Shown one piece after another: positions 48,454-57,686 of a DNA stretch of 64,000 bases. Numbering within the stretch: position 1 is the first letter of the stretch; each line of letters begins with the position of its first letter. The position numbers and the translations under genes are program-made. The notes beneath the pieces were generated by a model. That model saw only the letters and a list, made by a program, of their open reading frames with translations. It made no database searches and was not told where the DNA came from. Source of the DNA: Thiomicrorhabdus cannonii (GTDB lineage: Bacteria > Pseudomonadota > Gammaproteobacteria > Thiomicrospirales > Thiomicrospiraceae); the NCBI RefSeq assembly GCF_013391695.1, contig NZ_JACBGH010000001.1:62001-126000 (forward strand), read 5' to 3'.

Positions 48454-50889
48454 ATGAATACGAACAAGCAGCAATTCTCTGAAACAGACATTATCACAAA
48501 GTTCATCCTACCAGCCCTAACCAATAAAGGCTGGAACTCTATGACCCAAATCCGTCAAGAGGTGAAGCTGCGTGACGGCAAGGTGATTGTTCGTGGGCAA
48601 ATCGCTGCCCGTAAAAAGGTAAAGTCTGCGGATATTGTGCTTTATCACAAACCCAACCTTCCTTTGGCGGTGATTGAAGCGAAAGCCAATAAACACGAAA
48701 TCGGCAAAGGAATGCAGCAAGCCTTGGATTATGCCGGCCTGTTAGAAACCCCGTTTGTGTTTGCATCCAATGGTGATGGTTTTATCTTCCATGATAAAAC
48801 AGCAACAACTGGTTCAATCGAAACTGAAATTACGCTTGACCAATTCCCTACTCCTGACGAGCTTTGGCAAAAATACTGTGCTTGGAAAGGTTATTCGGAT
48901 AGCCAATTGCCTATCATTACCCAATCCTACCATGATGATGGTTCCGGCAAATCACCACGCTACTATCAGCTACAAGCTATAAACAAAACCATAGAGGCAA
49001 TTGCCAGAGGCCAAAACCGCATACTCTTGGTGATGGCAACTGGCACCGGTAAAACCTATACGGCATTTCAAATCATCTGGCGCTTGTGGAAATCGAAAAC
49101 AAAAAAACGCATTCTGTTTTTAGCCGATAGAAATGTCCTCGTAGACCAAACTCGCATTAATGATTTTCAGCCGTTTGATACCGCCATGACTAAGGTGGAA
49201 AAGCGCACGGTTGATCCCGCCTATGAAATTCATCTGGCGCTTTACCAAGCTCTAACGGGACCAGAAGAGTCGCAAAAAGCCTACAAACAAGTGGCACCGG
49301 ATTTCTTTGACTTGATTGTGATCGACGAATGTCACCGTGGGAGCGCGGCCGAAGACTCCGCATGGCGTGAAATTCTGGAGTACTTCTCCTCCGCCACGCA
49401 AATCGGTTTAACCGCAACCCCCAAAGAAACGGAAGAAGTGTCCAATATCGACTATTTCGGTGAGCCTGTTTACACCTACTCGTTAAAGCAAGGTATCGAA
49501 GACGGTTTTCTTGCGCCTTACAAAGTGGTTCGTGTTGACCTGGATATTGATGCCTTAGGATGGCGCCCAACCAAAGGGCAAACAGATAAACACGGGGAAA
49601 TCATTCAAGACCGCATCTATAACGCAAAAGATTTTGACCGTACTCTGGTCATTGATGAACGCACGCAATTAGTGGCCGAAACCATTACCTCGTATCTCAA
49701 GCGCACCGACCCGATGGCAAAGACCATTGTGTTCTGTAATGACATTGACCATGCCGAACGGATGCGCCGTGCTTTGGTCAACCTGAATCCAGAACAGGTT
49801 AAGAAAAACGAAAAATACGTGATGAGAATCACCGGAGATGACGAACTCGGTAAAGCTCAGCTAGATAACTTTATTAACCCCAAAAAAGCCTATCCAGTCA
49901 TTGCGACAACCTCCGAGTTGATGACTACCGGCGTCGATGCTAAAACCTGTAAACTCGTCGTGCTGGATCAATCCATTCAGTCCATGACCAAGTTTAAGCA
50001 AATTATTGGACGCGGTACTCGCATTGATGACCGTTTCAACAAACTTTGGTTTACAATCCTCGACTTCAAAAAAGCCACGGAATTGTTCGCTGACGAGCGT
50101 TTTGACGGAATTCCTGAGCGAGTCATGGTTACTAAACCCGAAATTATTAATGACCCAGACAACCCAGAGTTCGATGACCAACTCAACCACCCTGAAAACG
50201 AGAATGAAAGTGCAGACGGGGTTGAAGAAGCGCAAGGTGATTATGCAACTGGCAGCGAGCACGAAGATGAATGGACACAAACGGGTGAAGATACCGGTGG
50301 TGAGAAGGAACCTTTTGTCAAATATTACGTTTCTGGCGTGACCGTCAAGAAATTAGCCGAGCGCGTTCAGTATTATGATGCTGATGGTAAATTGGTGACC
50401 GAGTCCTTTAAAGACTACACCAAGAAAACCATACAAAAAGAGTTCGCCTCGATGGATGAGTTTGTTAAAAAGTGGCAAGCATCAGAACGTAAGCAAGCAA
50501 TCATTGAAGAACTAGAAGCCAACGGTGTTATCTGGCAGGCACTGGAACAGGATATTAGTCGTGATATGGATCCATTCGACTTAATCTGCCACGTTGCTTT
50601 CGACCAACCTCCTCTGACTCGAAAAGAGCGCGCGGAAAACGTCAAAAAGCGTAACTACTTCACCAAGTATTCTGAGGCGGCTCAACAGGTACTTAATGCC
50701 TTGTTGGATAAATACGCAGACCAAGGTGTAACGGAAATCGAATCCATTCAAGTGCTTAAAGTCACGCCATTTGATCAAATGGGGCAACCCAAAGAGATTG
50801 TTAAAAACGCCTTTGGTTCAAAGCAAGCCTATGAACAGGCAATTAGTGAATTAGAAGCCCTACTCTACGCCCCAGAACAATCGGCTTAA
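48454..50889 (+). CDS. hsdR: Type I restriction enzyme, restriction/translocation subunit HsdR
   Basis: An 811-residue motor-nuclease. The N-terminal nuclease shows [20 protein letters not shown] (D..ExK, about residues 58-77). The helicase part has [14 protein letters not shown] (about 191), DECHRGS (about 289), GLTATP, and the late motif [11 protein letters not shown]. An acidic linker (about 560-620) follows. ATG 48454 has a weak ribosome site, but the family N-terminus begins here. It cuts unmodified DNA after translocation when bound to HsdM2HsdS. Confidence 0.95.
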   Translation: MNTNKQQFSETDIITKFILPALTNKGWNSMTQIRQEVKLRDGKVIVRGQIAARKKVKSADIVLYHKPNLPLAVIEAKANKHEIGKGMQQALDYAGLLETPFVFASNGDGFIFHDKTATTGSIETEITLDQFPTPDELWQKYCAWKGYSDSQLPIITQSYHDDGSGKSPRYYQLQAINKTIEAIARGQNRILLVMATGTGKTYTAFQIIWRLWKSKTKKRILFLADRNVLVDQTRINDFQPFDTAMTKVEKRTVDPAYEIHLALYQALTGPEESQKAYKQVAPDFFDLIVIDECHRGSAAEDSAWREILEYFSSATQIGLTATPKETEEVSNIDYFGEPVYTYSLKQGIEDGFLAPYKVVRVDLDIDALGWRPTKGQTDKHGEIIQDRIYNAKDFDRTLVIDERTQLVAETITSYLKRTDPMAKTIVFCNDIDHAERMRRALVNLNPEQVKKNEKYVMRITGDDELGKAQLDNFINPKKAYPVIATTSELMTTGVDAKTCKLVVLDQSIQSMTKFKQIIGRGTRIDDRFNKLWFTILDFKKATELFADERFDGIPERVMVTKPEIINDPDNPEFDDQLNHPENENESADGVEEAQGDYATGSEHEDEWTQTGEDTGGEKEPFVKYYVSGVTVKKLAERVQYYDADGKLVTESFKDYTKKTIQKEFASMDEFVKKWQASERKQAIIEELEANGVIWQALEQDISRDMDPFDLICHVAFDQPPLTRKERAENVKKRNYFTKYSEAAQQVLNALLDKYADQGVTEIESIQVLKVTPFDQMGQPKEIVKNAFGSKQAYEQAISELEALLYAPEQSA

Positions 50890-50927
50890 TCTGACAACAA
50901 TAAGAATAAAAATACATAAAGGTAACC

Positions 50928-52388
50928 ATGTCTATATCCACAGTTATTAAATCGATTCAAGATATTATGCGTAAAGATGCAGGTGTTGATGGTGATGCAC
51001 AGCGCCTAGGTCAACTTTCTTGGATGTTATTCCTCAAAATCTTCGATGCACAAGAAGAAGAGTTGGAGTTCGAACAAGACAATTATAAAACACCGATTCC
51101 TGAGAAATACCTTTGGCGTAACTGGGCGGCAGATGCCGATGGCCTAACCGGTGATGCTCTTTTAGAGTTTATCAATAGTGACCTATTCCCAACGCTTAAA
51201 GAGTTAACGGCACCAATGGATACCAACCCTCGCGGGTTTGTGGTCAAAGAAGCCTTTAGCGATGCCTTCAACTACATGAAAAACGGTACCCTACTGCGCC
51301 AGGTTATTAACAAGCTCAACGAGATAGATTTTGGCAATTCACAAGAACGCCACCTGTTTGGTGATATGTATGAGCAAATCCTCAAAGACCTGCAAGCAGC
51401 AGGCAATGCCGGCGAGTTTTATACCCCAAGAGCAGTCACGGAATTTATGGTCAATCGCATCAATCCGCAACTCGGCGAAAAGGTATTTGACCCTGCTTGC
51501 GGGACGGGCGGATTCTTAGCGTCTTCCGTTGAACACCTCAAAAAACAAATCAAAACCACCGAAGACCAAAAACAACTGCAAGGGCAGATTTGGGGCGTCG
51601 AGAAAAAGCAATTACCGCATCTACTGTGTACCACCAATATGTTGCTACACGGTATCGAAGTGCCAGTGCAAATCCGCCACGACAATACCCTAAGCAAACC
51701 GCTTTCTAGTTGGGATTCGGATACCGATGTTATTATCACCAATCCACCATTTGGCGGCACAGAAGAAGACGGTATTGAACAAAACTTCCCAGCCGAATTT
51801 CGCACTCGTGAAACCGCCGATCTGTTTATGCAGTTGATTGTGGAAACCCTAAAAGACGGTGGTCGTGCGGCGGTAGTGCTGCCTGACGGCACATTGTTTG
51901 GTGAGGGCGTGAAAACCAAACTGAAAAAGATGCTAGTGGAAGAATGCAATCTGCACACCATTGTCCGCCTGCCAAATGGTGTGTTTAACCCTTACACGGG
52001 CATTAAAACCAATATTCTGTTTTTCACCAAAGGGCAAAAGACCGAAAAGATTTGGTTCTATGAACACCCTTATCCAGAAGGCGTAAAAAACTACTCCAAA
52101 ACCAAGCCGATGAAGTTTGAGGAGTTCCAAACCGAAATCGACTGGTGGGGCAATGAAGCCGATGGTTTTGCCAGCCGAACTGAAACCGAGCAGGCGTGGT
52201 GTGTGTCGATTGATGAAATTATCGAGCGCAACTACAACCTAGACATTAAAAACCCGCACCAAGCCGAAGAAATCGTTCACGACCCAGAAGAATTGCTGGC
52301 AACTTATGCAACGCAACAAAATGAGATTCAACAACTGCGTGATCAACTCAAAACCATTCTAGGCAATGCATTGGAAGGTAAAGCGTGA
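50928..52388 (+). CDS. hsdM: Type I restriction enzyme, modification subunit HsdM
   Basis: A 486-residue adenine-N6 methyltransferase with AdoMet motif FDPACGTGGFLASS (about residue 187) and catalytic NPPFGG (about 271). The N-terminal HsdM helical domain (QDIMRKDAGVDGDAQRLGQLSWMLFLKIFDAQE) is complete. It starts 38 bp after hsdR with AAAGGTAACC upstream. The stop overlaps hsdS (TGATG). Confidence 0.96.
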   Translation: MSISTVIKSIQDIMRKDAGVDGDAQRLGQLSWMLFLKIFDAQEEELEFEQDNYKTPIPEKYLWRNWAADADGLTGDALLEFINSDLFPTLKELTAPMDTNPRGFVVKEAFSDAFNYMKNGTLLRQVINKLNEIDFGNSQERHLFGDMYEQILKDLQAAGNAGEFYTPRAVTEFMVNRINPQLGEKVFDPACGTGGFLASSVEHLKKQIKTTEDQKQLQGQIWGVEKKQLPHLLCTTNMLLHGIEVPVQIRHDNTLSKPLSSWDSDTDVIITNPPFGGTEEDGIEQNFPAEFRTRETADLFMQLIVETLKDGGRAAVVLPDGTLFGEGVKTKLKKMLVEECNLHTIVRLPNGVFNPYTGIKTNILFFTKGQKTEKIWFYEHPYPEGVKNYSKTKPMKFEEFQTEIDWWGNEADGFASRTETEQAWCVSIDEIIERNYNLDIKNPHQAEEIVHDPEELLATYATQQNEIQQLRDQLKTILGNALEGKA

Positions 52389-54115
52389 TGTCTTTACAAG
52401 CGAAAAATTCGAGTGCAGAAAACCTAATTACCCAACATCTTGATACTTGGACACAAGCGATTGAAACCAAATCCACCGCTGGGCGAGGCTCAAGCAATAA
52501 GCTGAATTTAGTGGGCATTCAAAAACTGCGAGAGCTGATTTTAGAAATGGCCGTGCGGGGCTTGCTCGTACCGCAAGACCCTAATGATGACCCCGCCAGT
52601 GTTTTGCTTGAAAAGATTGCTGCTGAAAAAGTGCAATTGATTAAAGATGGAAAAATCAAAAAAAACAAAGCCCTGCCAGAAATCACAGATGACGAAAAAC
52701 CATTTGAGCTACCGAATGGATGGGAGTGGGCATCAAATTTAACTATTTTTGAATTGGTAAAAGGAAAAAAGCCCAAACATCTATCAGAAAAAAAAGGAAT
52801 ATACCCTTATTTAGATATTGAAGCTTTAGATAGGGGTAATGTTCTTAGATTTACAGATGATGAATCCGCACCAAAATGCACAACTGATGATTTATTAGTT
52901 GTTTGTGATGGTTCTAGAAGTGGCTTAATTTTGGAAGGGCAAAATGGGGTTATTGGATCAACATTAGCAAGAGTCGATACATCTAATAGTTTAAAGCCTT
53001 TTATAAAGTTGTTTTTTCAGAACGCATATCAACATCTTAATTCAAATTTAAAAGGTGCTGCTATTCCCCATTTAGATACCAAAGCTCTGAGAAGTGGGTT
53101 TATGGCTTTACCTTCTTTGGAAGAGCAAAAACGCATAGTCTCAAAAGTTGATGAATTAATGGCTTTGTGTGATCAATTGGAAAGCCAAACACTGGATTCA
53201 ATTGCTACCCATCAAACATTGGTGGAAACGCTGTTAGGGAATTTGGTTAATCCAGACAATACCGCCAATTTTGACCAGGCCTGGTCATTAATTGCCCAAA
53301 ATTTCGATGTGCTCTTCACCACCGAACACAGCATAGACACCCTAAAACAAACCATTCTGCAATTGGCGGTCATGGGCAAACTCGTCCCACAAAACCCAAA
53401 CGATGAACCTGCCAGCGAACTACTCAAAAAAATCGCCGCCGAAAAAGCCCAACTCATCAAAGACGGCAAAATTAAAAAATCCAAAGCCCTGCCCCCCATC
53501 ACCGATGCCGAAAAACCCTTCGATTTACCAAATGGTTGGGAGTGGGTAAGGTTGATTGATGTGACTTCAAAAATTACAGATGGTGATCATAAAACTCCAA
53601 AGCGTATAGAAATTGGGGAAATGCTTTTATCTGCTAAGAATGTTAGAGATGGTTTCGTTGATTTTGATGATGTTGACCGTATTTCTTCGGTAGATTATAA
53701 AAAATCAAGAGAACGTTGCTTGCCTGAGACTGGTGATTTGATGATGGTCTCCGTTGGTGGAACAATTGGCCGCAGCTCTCTTGTGCCTGAACAAAGTAAT
53801 TTTGCTTTGGTTCGAAGTGTGGCTTTGATTAAGCCTCTAAAATTTAACTCAAACTACCTTAAATACCTTGCTGATTCACCTATGCTTCAGAATCTTATTC
53901 ATGGCAATAAAAGAGGTGGAGCACAACCTTGCTTGTACCTTTCAGAAATTAGTAAGTTTGTTTTTCCTATTCCACCAAAAGAGGAACAAACCCGCATAGT
54001 CGCCAAAGTGAATGAGCTTATGACCCTCTGCGACCAAATCAAAACCCAACTGCAAACCGCGCAAACCACCCAATGCCACCTCGCCCACTCCATTACACAG
54101 GAAATTCTTCAATGA
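52388..54115 (+). CDS. hsdS: Type I restriction enzyme, specificity subunit HsdS
   Basis: A 575-residue protein with two target recognition domains, each followed by the conserved coiled coil (LEEQKRIVSKVDELMALCDQL and KEEQTRIVAKVNELMTLCDQI). Two homologous central/N-terminal blocks (LVPQ.PND.PAS.LL.KIAAEK.QLIKDGKIKK.KALP.IT) precede the domains, so the gene is built from an ancient duplication. ATG 52388 is preferred over GTG 52385. Its stop overlaps the next gene (ATGA). Confidence 0.95.
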   Translation: MSLQAKNSSAENLITQHLDTWTQAIETKSTAGRGSSNKLNLVGIQKLRELILEMAVRGLLVPQDPNDDPASVLLEKIAAEKVQLIKDGKIKKNKALPEITDDEKPFELPNGWEWASNLTIFELVKGKKPKHLSEKKGIYPYLDIEALDRGNVLRFTDDESAPKCTTDDLLVVCDGSRSGLILEGQNGVIGSTLARVDTSNSLKPFIKLFFQNAYQHLNSNLKGAAIPHLDTKALRSGFMALPSLEEQKRIVSKVDELMALCDQLESQTLDSIATHQTLVETLLGNLVNPDNTANFDQAWSLIAQNFDVLFTTEHSIDTLKQTILQLAVMGKLVPQNPNDEPASELLKKIAAEKAQLIKDGKIKKSKALPPITDAEKPFDLPNGWEWVRLIDVTSKITDGDHKTPKRIEIGEMLLSAKNVRDGFVDFDDVDRISSVDYKKSRERCLPETGDLMMVSVGGTIGRSSLVPEQSNFALVRSVALIKPLKFNSNYLKYLADSPMLQNLIHGNKRGGAQPCLYLSEISKFVFPIPPKEEQTRIVAKVNELMTLCDQIKTQLQTAQTTQCHLAHSITQEILQ

Positions 54116-55554
54116 ATCGATGGTCTGAAGCTTTTGACAGTCACCAGTTTCACACACACTGGCAAGAACTAATCAAAGTTATTGAATCAATCCAATTGGG
54201 AGCAGAGACTGACGAAAATATCATCACCGAATTTACTCGTTTAGTGAAATGTCAAAAGCTCATTGACTCTATTCTTAAGGCAATTGATAAAGATACCTTT
54301 CACCTTCAAACATTGTCGAATGCCCAAGGGCCGATTCAACAAACACAATCCCATTTAACTAATTTTAGAAATGATCAAAGCAATATAAGTCAAATCCAAA
54401 CGGCTAATAATCACATTGATCAAGCGCTAAATATTTTCAGACCTTATATGGTTATGCCTAACGCAGTTTCCAAAGGTTTAAAAGAAGTTTCTAAAAGCCA
54501 GCAAGACTTATTAGAGCAACTGAAACGGTCATTGTTGGAAACGAGTCATGAGCGTTTAAACGAGCTTAATCGTGTTGTTGGAGAAGCCAATAAAAACCTT
54601 AAAGAAGTCGAGTCAGATTCAGAGAAATCTTATTCACTTTATCAACGGTTATTTGGTGAGGATGGCAATTCAGGAATCAGTGCAGATATCGATTCCCTAC
54701 TGAAGAAAATCCAATCTTTGCTTGCAGACTCGACTCAATCAAATCAATCAATTCAAAAGATTGAACAGCAAATTAACCAGCTGCATAAAAATACCGAAAA
54801 TTATGAAACAAGTGCCAAACAAAGCACTCAAGAAATCGAGAAATTGTTAGCGGATACGGAAGAAGAACTGAAAGCACTAAAATCTTTCTATGTGAAAGTT
54901 TTTGGCACACCTGATGAAGAAGGTGGATTAGCTGGTGGCTTGAAGGCTGAGCTTGAAGAATATAAGCAAGCCTTTAAGAAGTATGAAACCGAACATAAGT
55001 CAAAGATTCAAGAGCTAATCAACGAAATTGAAAGCTTACTCCCTGGTGCGGTCAGCGCTGGACTATCCTCAGAATATAAAAAACTAAAGGATGAATGCGA
55101 GAAGCCAATATTTTGGTTTACGATGCAGTTTTATGTAGCACTGAGTGTGCTTCTTGCCGCTGGCATAGCCAGCTTTGTATTTTCAGTTCAAAAAGAGAGT
55201 ATGGTCGAGTCCCTCATATACAATTTATTGCAAGGGTCTCCAATTATATTGCCTGCAATTTGGTTTGCTATTTTTACATCCAGACGCCGAAACGAACTTG
55301 AAAGATTACGTCAAGAGTATGCCCACAAGCAAGCAGTGACAAGTTCCTACCAAAGCTTTAAAGAGCAAATTGACCGACTAGGCGAAAATCAACCTGAAAT
55401 GCTTGGTGCGTTAATGACTACGGCAATAAAAACGATTGGTGAAAACGCATCGAAGGTATTAAGTAACAACTCAAGGGAATCATCACCGATTCACGAAACA
55501 GTTAATGCCGTTAGTCAAGGCATTAAAAAAGTCACTCAAAGTCAAATTAACTGA
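54112..55554 (+). CDS. Coiled-coil two-span membrane protein coupled to hsdS
   Basis: A 480-residue protein of unrecognised family. About residues 40-330 are predicted long coiled coils rich in Gln, Glu, Lys and Ser, followed by membrane segments near 335-358 (FTMQFYVALSVLLAAGIASFVF) and 368-390 (PIILPAIWFAIFTS) and a cytoplasmic helical tail ending in VSQGIKKVTQSQIN. The ATG overlaps the hsdS stop (ATGA), so it is translated with the restriction operon. It is the last cargo gene before the transposon end. A membrane-linked defence or regulatory role is inference. Confidence 0.8.
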   Translation: MNRWSEAFDSHQFHTHWQELIKVIESIQLGAETDENIITEFTRLVKCQKLIDSILKAIDKDTFHLQTLSNAQGPIQQTQSHLTNFRNDQSNISQIQTANNHIDQALNIFRPYMVMPNAVSKGLKEVSKSQQDLLEQLKRSLLETSHERLNELNRVVGEANKNLKEVESDSEKSYSLYQRLFGEDGNSGISADIDSLLKKIQSLLADSTQSNQSIQKIEQQINQLHKNTENYETSAKQSTQEIEKLLADTEEELKALKSFYVKVFGTPDEEGGLAGGLKAELEEYKQAFKKYETEHKSKIQELINEIESLLPGAVSAGLSSEYKKLKDECEKPIFWFTMQFYVALSVLLAAGIASFVFSVQKESMVESLIYNLLQGSPIILPAIWFAIFTSRRRNELERLRQEYAHKQAVTSSYQSFKEQIDRLGENQPEMLGALMTTAIKTIGENASKVLSNNSRESSPIHETVNAVSQGIKKVTQSQIN

Positions 55555-55667
55555 CATATTGAATTGATTGTTACCTGAAAGCGCGATGTATTAAAACTGA
55601 ATACGAATCAGGCTAACCCCGCCCAATCCATAAATATTTTTTATAATCCAGACTATATGTGTAAATT

Positions 55668-55693
55668 TATTTCAAGTTATGTGTAAACCTACA
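55668..55693 (-). repeat. Right terminal inverted repeat of the Tn7-like element
   Basis: Read inward it starts TGTAGGTTTACACATAAC and differs from the left repeat at 2 of 26 positions. A second TTTACACATA lies just inside (about 55656-55665) and may be another TnsB site. Confidence 0.92.
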
Positions 55694-55698
55694 TCAAG
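55694..55698 (+). repeat. Target site duplication, right copy (TCAAG)
   Basis: TCAAG directly follows the right terminal repeat; its first three bases are the stop codon (TGA on the minus strand) of the adjacent hydrolase gene. Confidence 0.93.
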
Positions 55699-56311
55699 GC
55701 GTTAACAATGCCCCGGCCTCTTGCAGTTTTACCAAAATGGCCTGTGCCAAAGCCTCATAACCCTGCGCATTGAAATGCACATAATCCGATTTCATCGTCA
55801 ACCGCCCCATCAGTTCGGGGACAATCTCATCTTCCAGCGGTACGGCATATTCATCGGCCAGCTCCTCATACCAGGGCGCGGCTCGCATCCACACGCCCTT
55901 TTCAGGAACGCTGACCAGTAACACGCCAATACCTTCGTCCTGCAAACTGGCGATCATGTTGCCGAGGTTGGCGGCAATGCTTTCCTCGGGCTGCTTTTGG
56001 AGCATATCGTTGCCGCCTTCCAGCAGAATCACCAGCTTGGGTTGATGCGCTGCCACCACCTCAGCCAAGCGCTCCAAGCCTTGCGCGGTGGTTTCACCGC
56101 TGACGCCGGCATTAATCACTTTACGGCCACTCAAACGCGCCAATACCGCAGGATAGCTCTGCTCCGGCTTGACACCAACGCCCAGTGTCAGACTGTCGCC
56201 AAAAGCCACAATGGTGTCTTCGTCCTGCAAAGGCGGCAGTTGCGGTTTGGCACACCCCGCCAGAAAAAACACCCAAATGATAGGCAAAACCAGTTTCAAT
56301 GCAATTTTCAT
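55694..56311 (-). CDS. SGNH-hydrolase lipoprotein (TesA/arylesterase-like)
   Basis: A 205-residue esterase. It begins MKIALKLVLPIIWVFFLAGCAKP, a lipoprotein signal with Cys at 20, so it is probably anchored in the outer or inner membrane. Catalytic blocks are AFGDSLTLGVGV (Ser), NAGVSGET (Gly), LEGGNDML (Asn) and SDYVHFNAQGY (Asp-His). ATG 56311 follows AGGATAGGT. The stop codon coincides with the transposon target duplication but the reading frame is complete. Confidence 0.88.
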   Translation of the reverse strand: MKIALKLVLPIIWVFFLAGCAKPQLPPLQDEDTIVAFGDSLTLGVGVKPEQSYPAVLARLSGRKVINAGVSGETTAQGLERLAEVVAAHQPKLVILLEGGNDMLQKQPEESIAANLGNMIASLQDEGIGVLLVSVPEKGVWMRAAPWYEELADEYAVPLEDEIVPELMGRLTMKSDYVHFNAQGYEALAQAILVKLQEAGALLTP

Positions 56312-56489
56312 ACCTATCCTAAAGTTTCTTCCTAAGCTGCCGATAAAAAGGGAAACAAAACATACATCTATAAAAACAGAGCCCGGCATATAAATCAAGA
56401 CAAGGGCCGCACACACTGGGAACCCTCAAGGGAAGACGTAAGGAGGCACAAAGACCTCTCTTTACTCACCATATAAATGGGACTCTACC

Positions 56490-57677
56490 ATGAAAATTCT
56501 CGACCAGAATCTGCAGCTTTCCGCGCAATATTATGCGCGCACCGAAAGCGCACAACAGCGTGTTCACGAAAACTATGTAAACGGCCAGCTGCAAAGCCGT
56601 GAAACCCAAACGCAATCACATATGGCCGAAACTGCCGGAATGAGCACACTCTCAATTGGCAAACAGCTAGCTCAGAATACACCTGGCAACCACCAATTAG
56701 GGCATTTTCGCTCACCAGACAAACAGGAAACGTTTGAAGCTCCGCTGTCAGGACAGCGTCAAACCAGTGTCTTGCCTGCGCAAGCCCAGGGCGTTAAGAC
56801 GCAAGACGCCTCCGAAGGGAAACCCGCCCTGCCGCCGCATCTGCAACGCATGATTGAAGCGGTGGAAGCCATGATGGAACGCCTCACAGGCAAGCCCTAT
56901 CATCTTAAAGTCTACGGTTATGACGGCGGCAAAGAGGATACGGCTCACGCTGCTGATGCACCAATATCCCAAGGGCAAGATGCGCTGCAAACCGTGGACG
57001 GAATGCCTGTTTTCGGTGAACGTTGGGCGATGATGAGTCACTATTACGAAGAACAACATACCCAATTCAGTGCCCAGGGCAATGTGACCACCGCAAACGG
57101 TGAGCAGATCAGCTTTAACCTCAACCTACAGATGAGTCGCAGCTTCTCTGCCCAGTTTATGAGCGAACGTCAGCAGGGCTGGGTCATGAAAGACCCGTTA
57201 ACCGTCAATTTCGGCGGCACACCGGCTGAACTCACGCTCAACAAATACCAGTTTGATATTGATGCAGACGGTCAGGCAGATCAAATCAGTTTTGTGGCGC
57301 CAGGCTCCGGATTTTTGGCATTCGATAAAAACGGCGATGGTCTCATCAACGATGGCAGCGAACTATTCGGCGCACAGAGCGGCGACGGCTTTAGTGAATT
57401 AGCCGCTTATGACGATGACGGCAACGGCTGGATCGATGAAAACGACGCCATTTTTTCCAAACTGGAAGTATGGCAGAAGGACGCCAACGGACTGGACAAG
57501 CTGCAAGGCTTGCTGGAACTCAATATCGGGGCGATTGCGCTAGCCAATGTGGCCACGCCTTTTGACTACAAAGACAGTGACAATGCCATGCAAGGCCAGT
57601 TGAAAAACAGCGGCATCTTCCTCTATGAAGACGGTCGAGGCGCCGGCACGATCCAGCAGATTGATTTGGCAGTTTGA
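56490..57677 (+). CDS. EF-hand-like calcium-binding protein of unknown role
   Basis: A 395-residue protein without signal peptide. The N-terminal 200 residues are low-complexity and Gln-rich; the C-terminal part has calcium-loop motifs DIDADGQADQI (about 252), FDKNGDGLINDGSELFG (about 278) and YDDDGNGWIDENDAIF (about 307), followed by KLEVWQKDANG. This pattern is common in VCBS/EF-hand-type proteins of gammaproteobacteria that are often secreted. Function is unknown. A GC-rich leader of about 70 bp precedes it. Confidence 0.75.
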   Translation: MKILDQNLQLSAQYYARTESAQQRVHENYVNGQLQSRETQTQSHMAETAGMSTLSIGKQLAQNTPGNHQLGHFRSPDKQETFEAPLSGQRQTSVLPAQAQGVKTQDASEGKPALPPHLQRMIEAVEAMMERLTGKPYHLKVYGYDGGKEDTAHAADAPISQGQDALQTVDGMPVFGERWAMMSHYYEEQHTQFSAQGNVTTANGEQISFNLNLQMSRSFSAQFMSERQQGWVMKDPLTVNFGGTPAELTLNKYQFDIDADGQADQISFVAPGSGFLAFDKNGDGLINDGSELFGAQSGDGFSELAAYDDDGNGWIDENDAIFSKLEVWQKDANGLDKLQGLLELNIGAIALANVATPFDYKDSDNAMQGQLKNSGIFLYEDGRGAGTIQQIDLAV

Positions 57678-57686
57678 CGTCAAGGC

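Larger units (their letters stand above)
42281..55693 (+). mobile_element. Complete Tn7-like transposon carrying a type I restriction-modification operon
   Basis: The 13,413-bp element starts TGTAGGTTTACACA at 42281 and ends with the complement TGTGTAAACCTACA at 55693. The terminal repeats agree at 24 of 26 positions and are flanked by the five-base duplication TCAAG. It encodes TnsA, TnsB, a short TnsC and a TniQ on the minus strand, and hsdR-hsdM-hsdS plus a membrane protein on the plus strand. All reading frames are intact, so it may be active. Unlike Tn7, cargo lies on the tnsA side and tniQ is next to a transposon end. Confidence 0.95.

Noticed and set aside
42281-55693. CRISPR-associated transposon
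   Set aside because: No cas gene and no repeat-spacer array are present in the element; TniQ is of the long TnsD-like type.
56400-56489. GC-rich leader before the calcium-binding protein as a second GEMM riboswitch
   Set aside because: A short CCCT/AGGG hairpin and an ACAAAGACC stretch look superficially similar, but the conserved core and second arm are missing.
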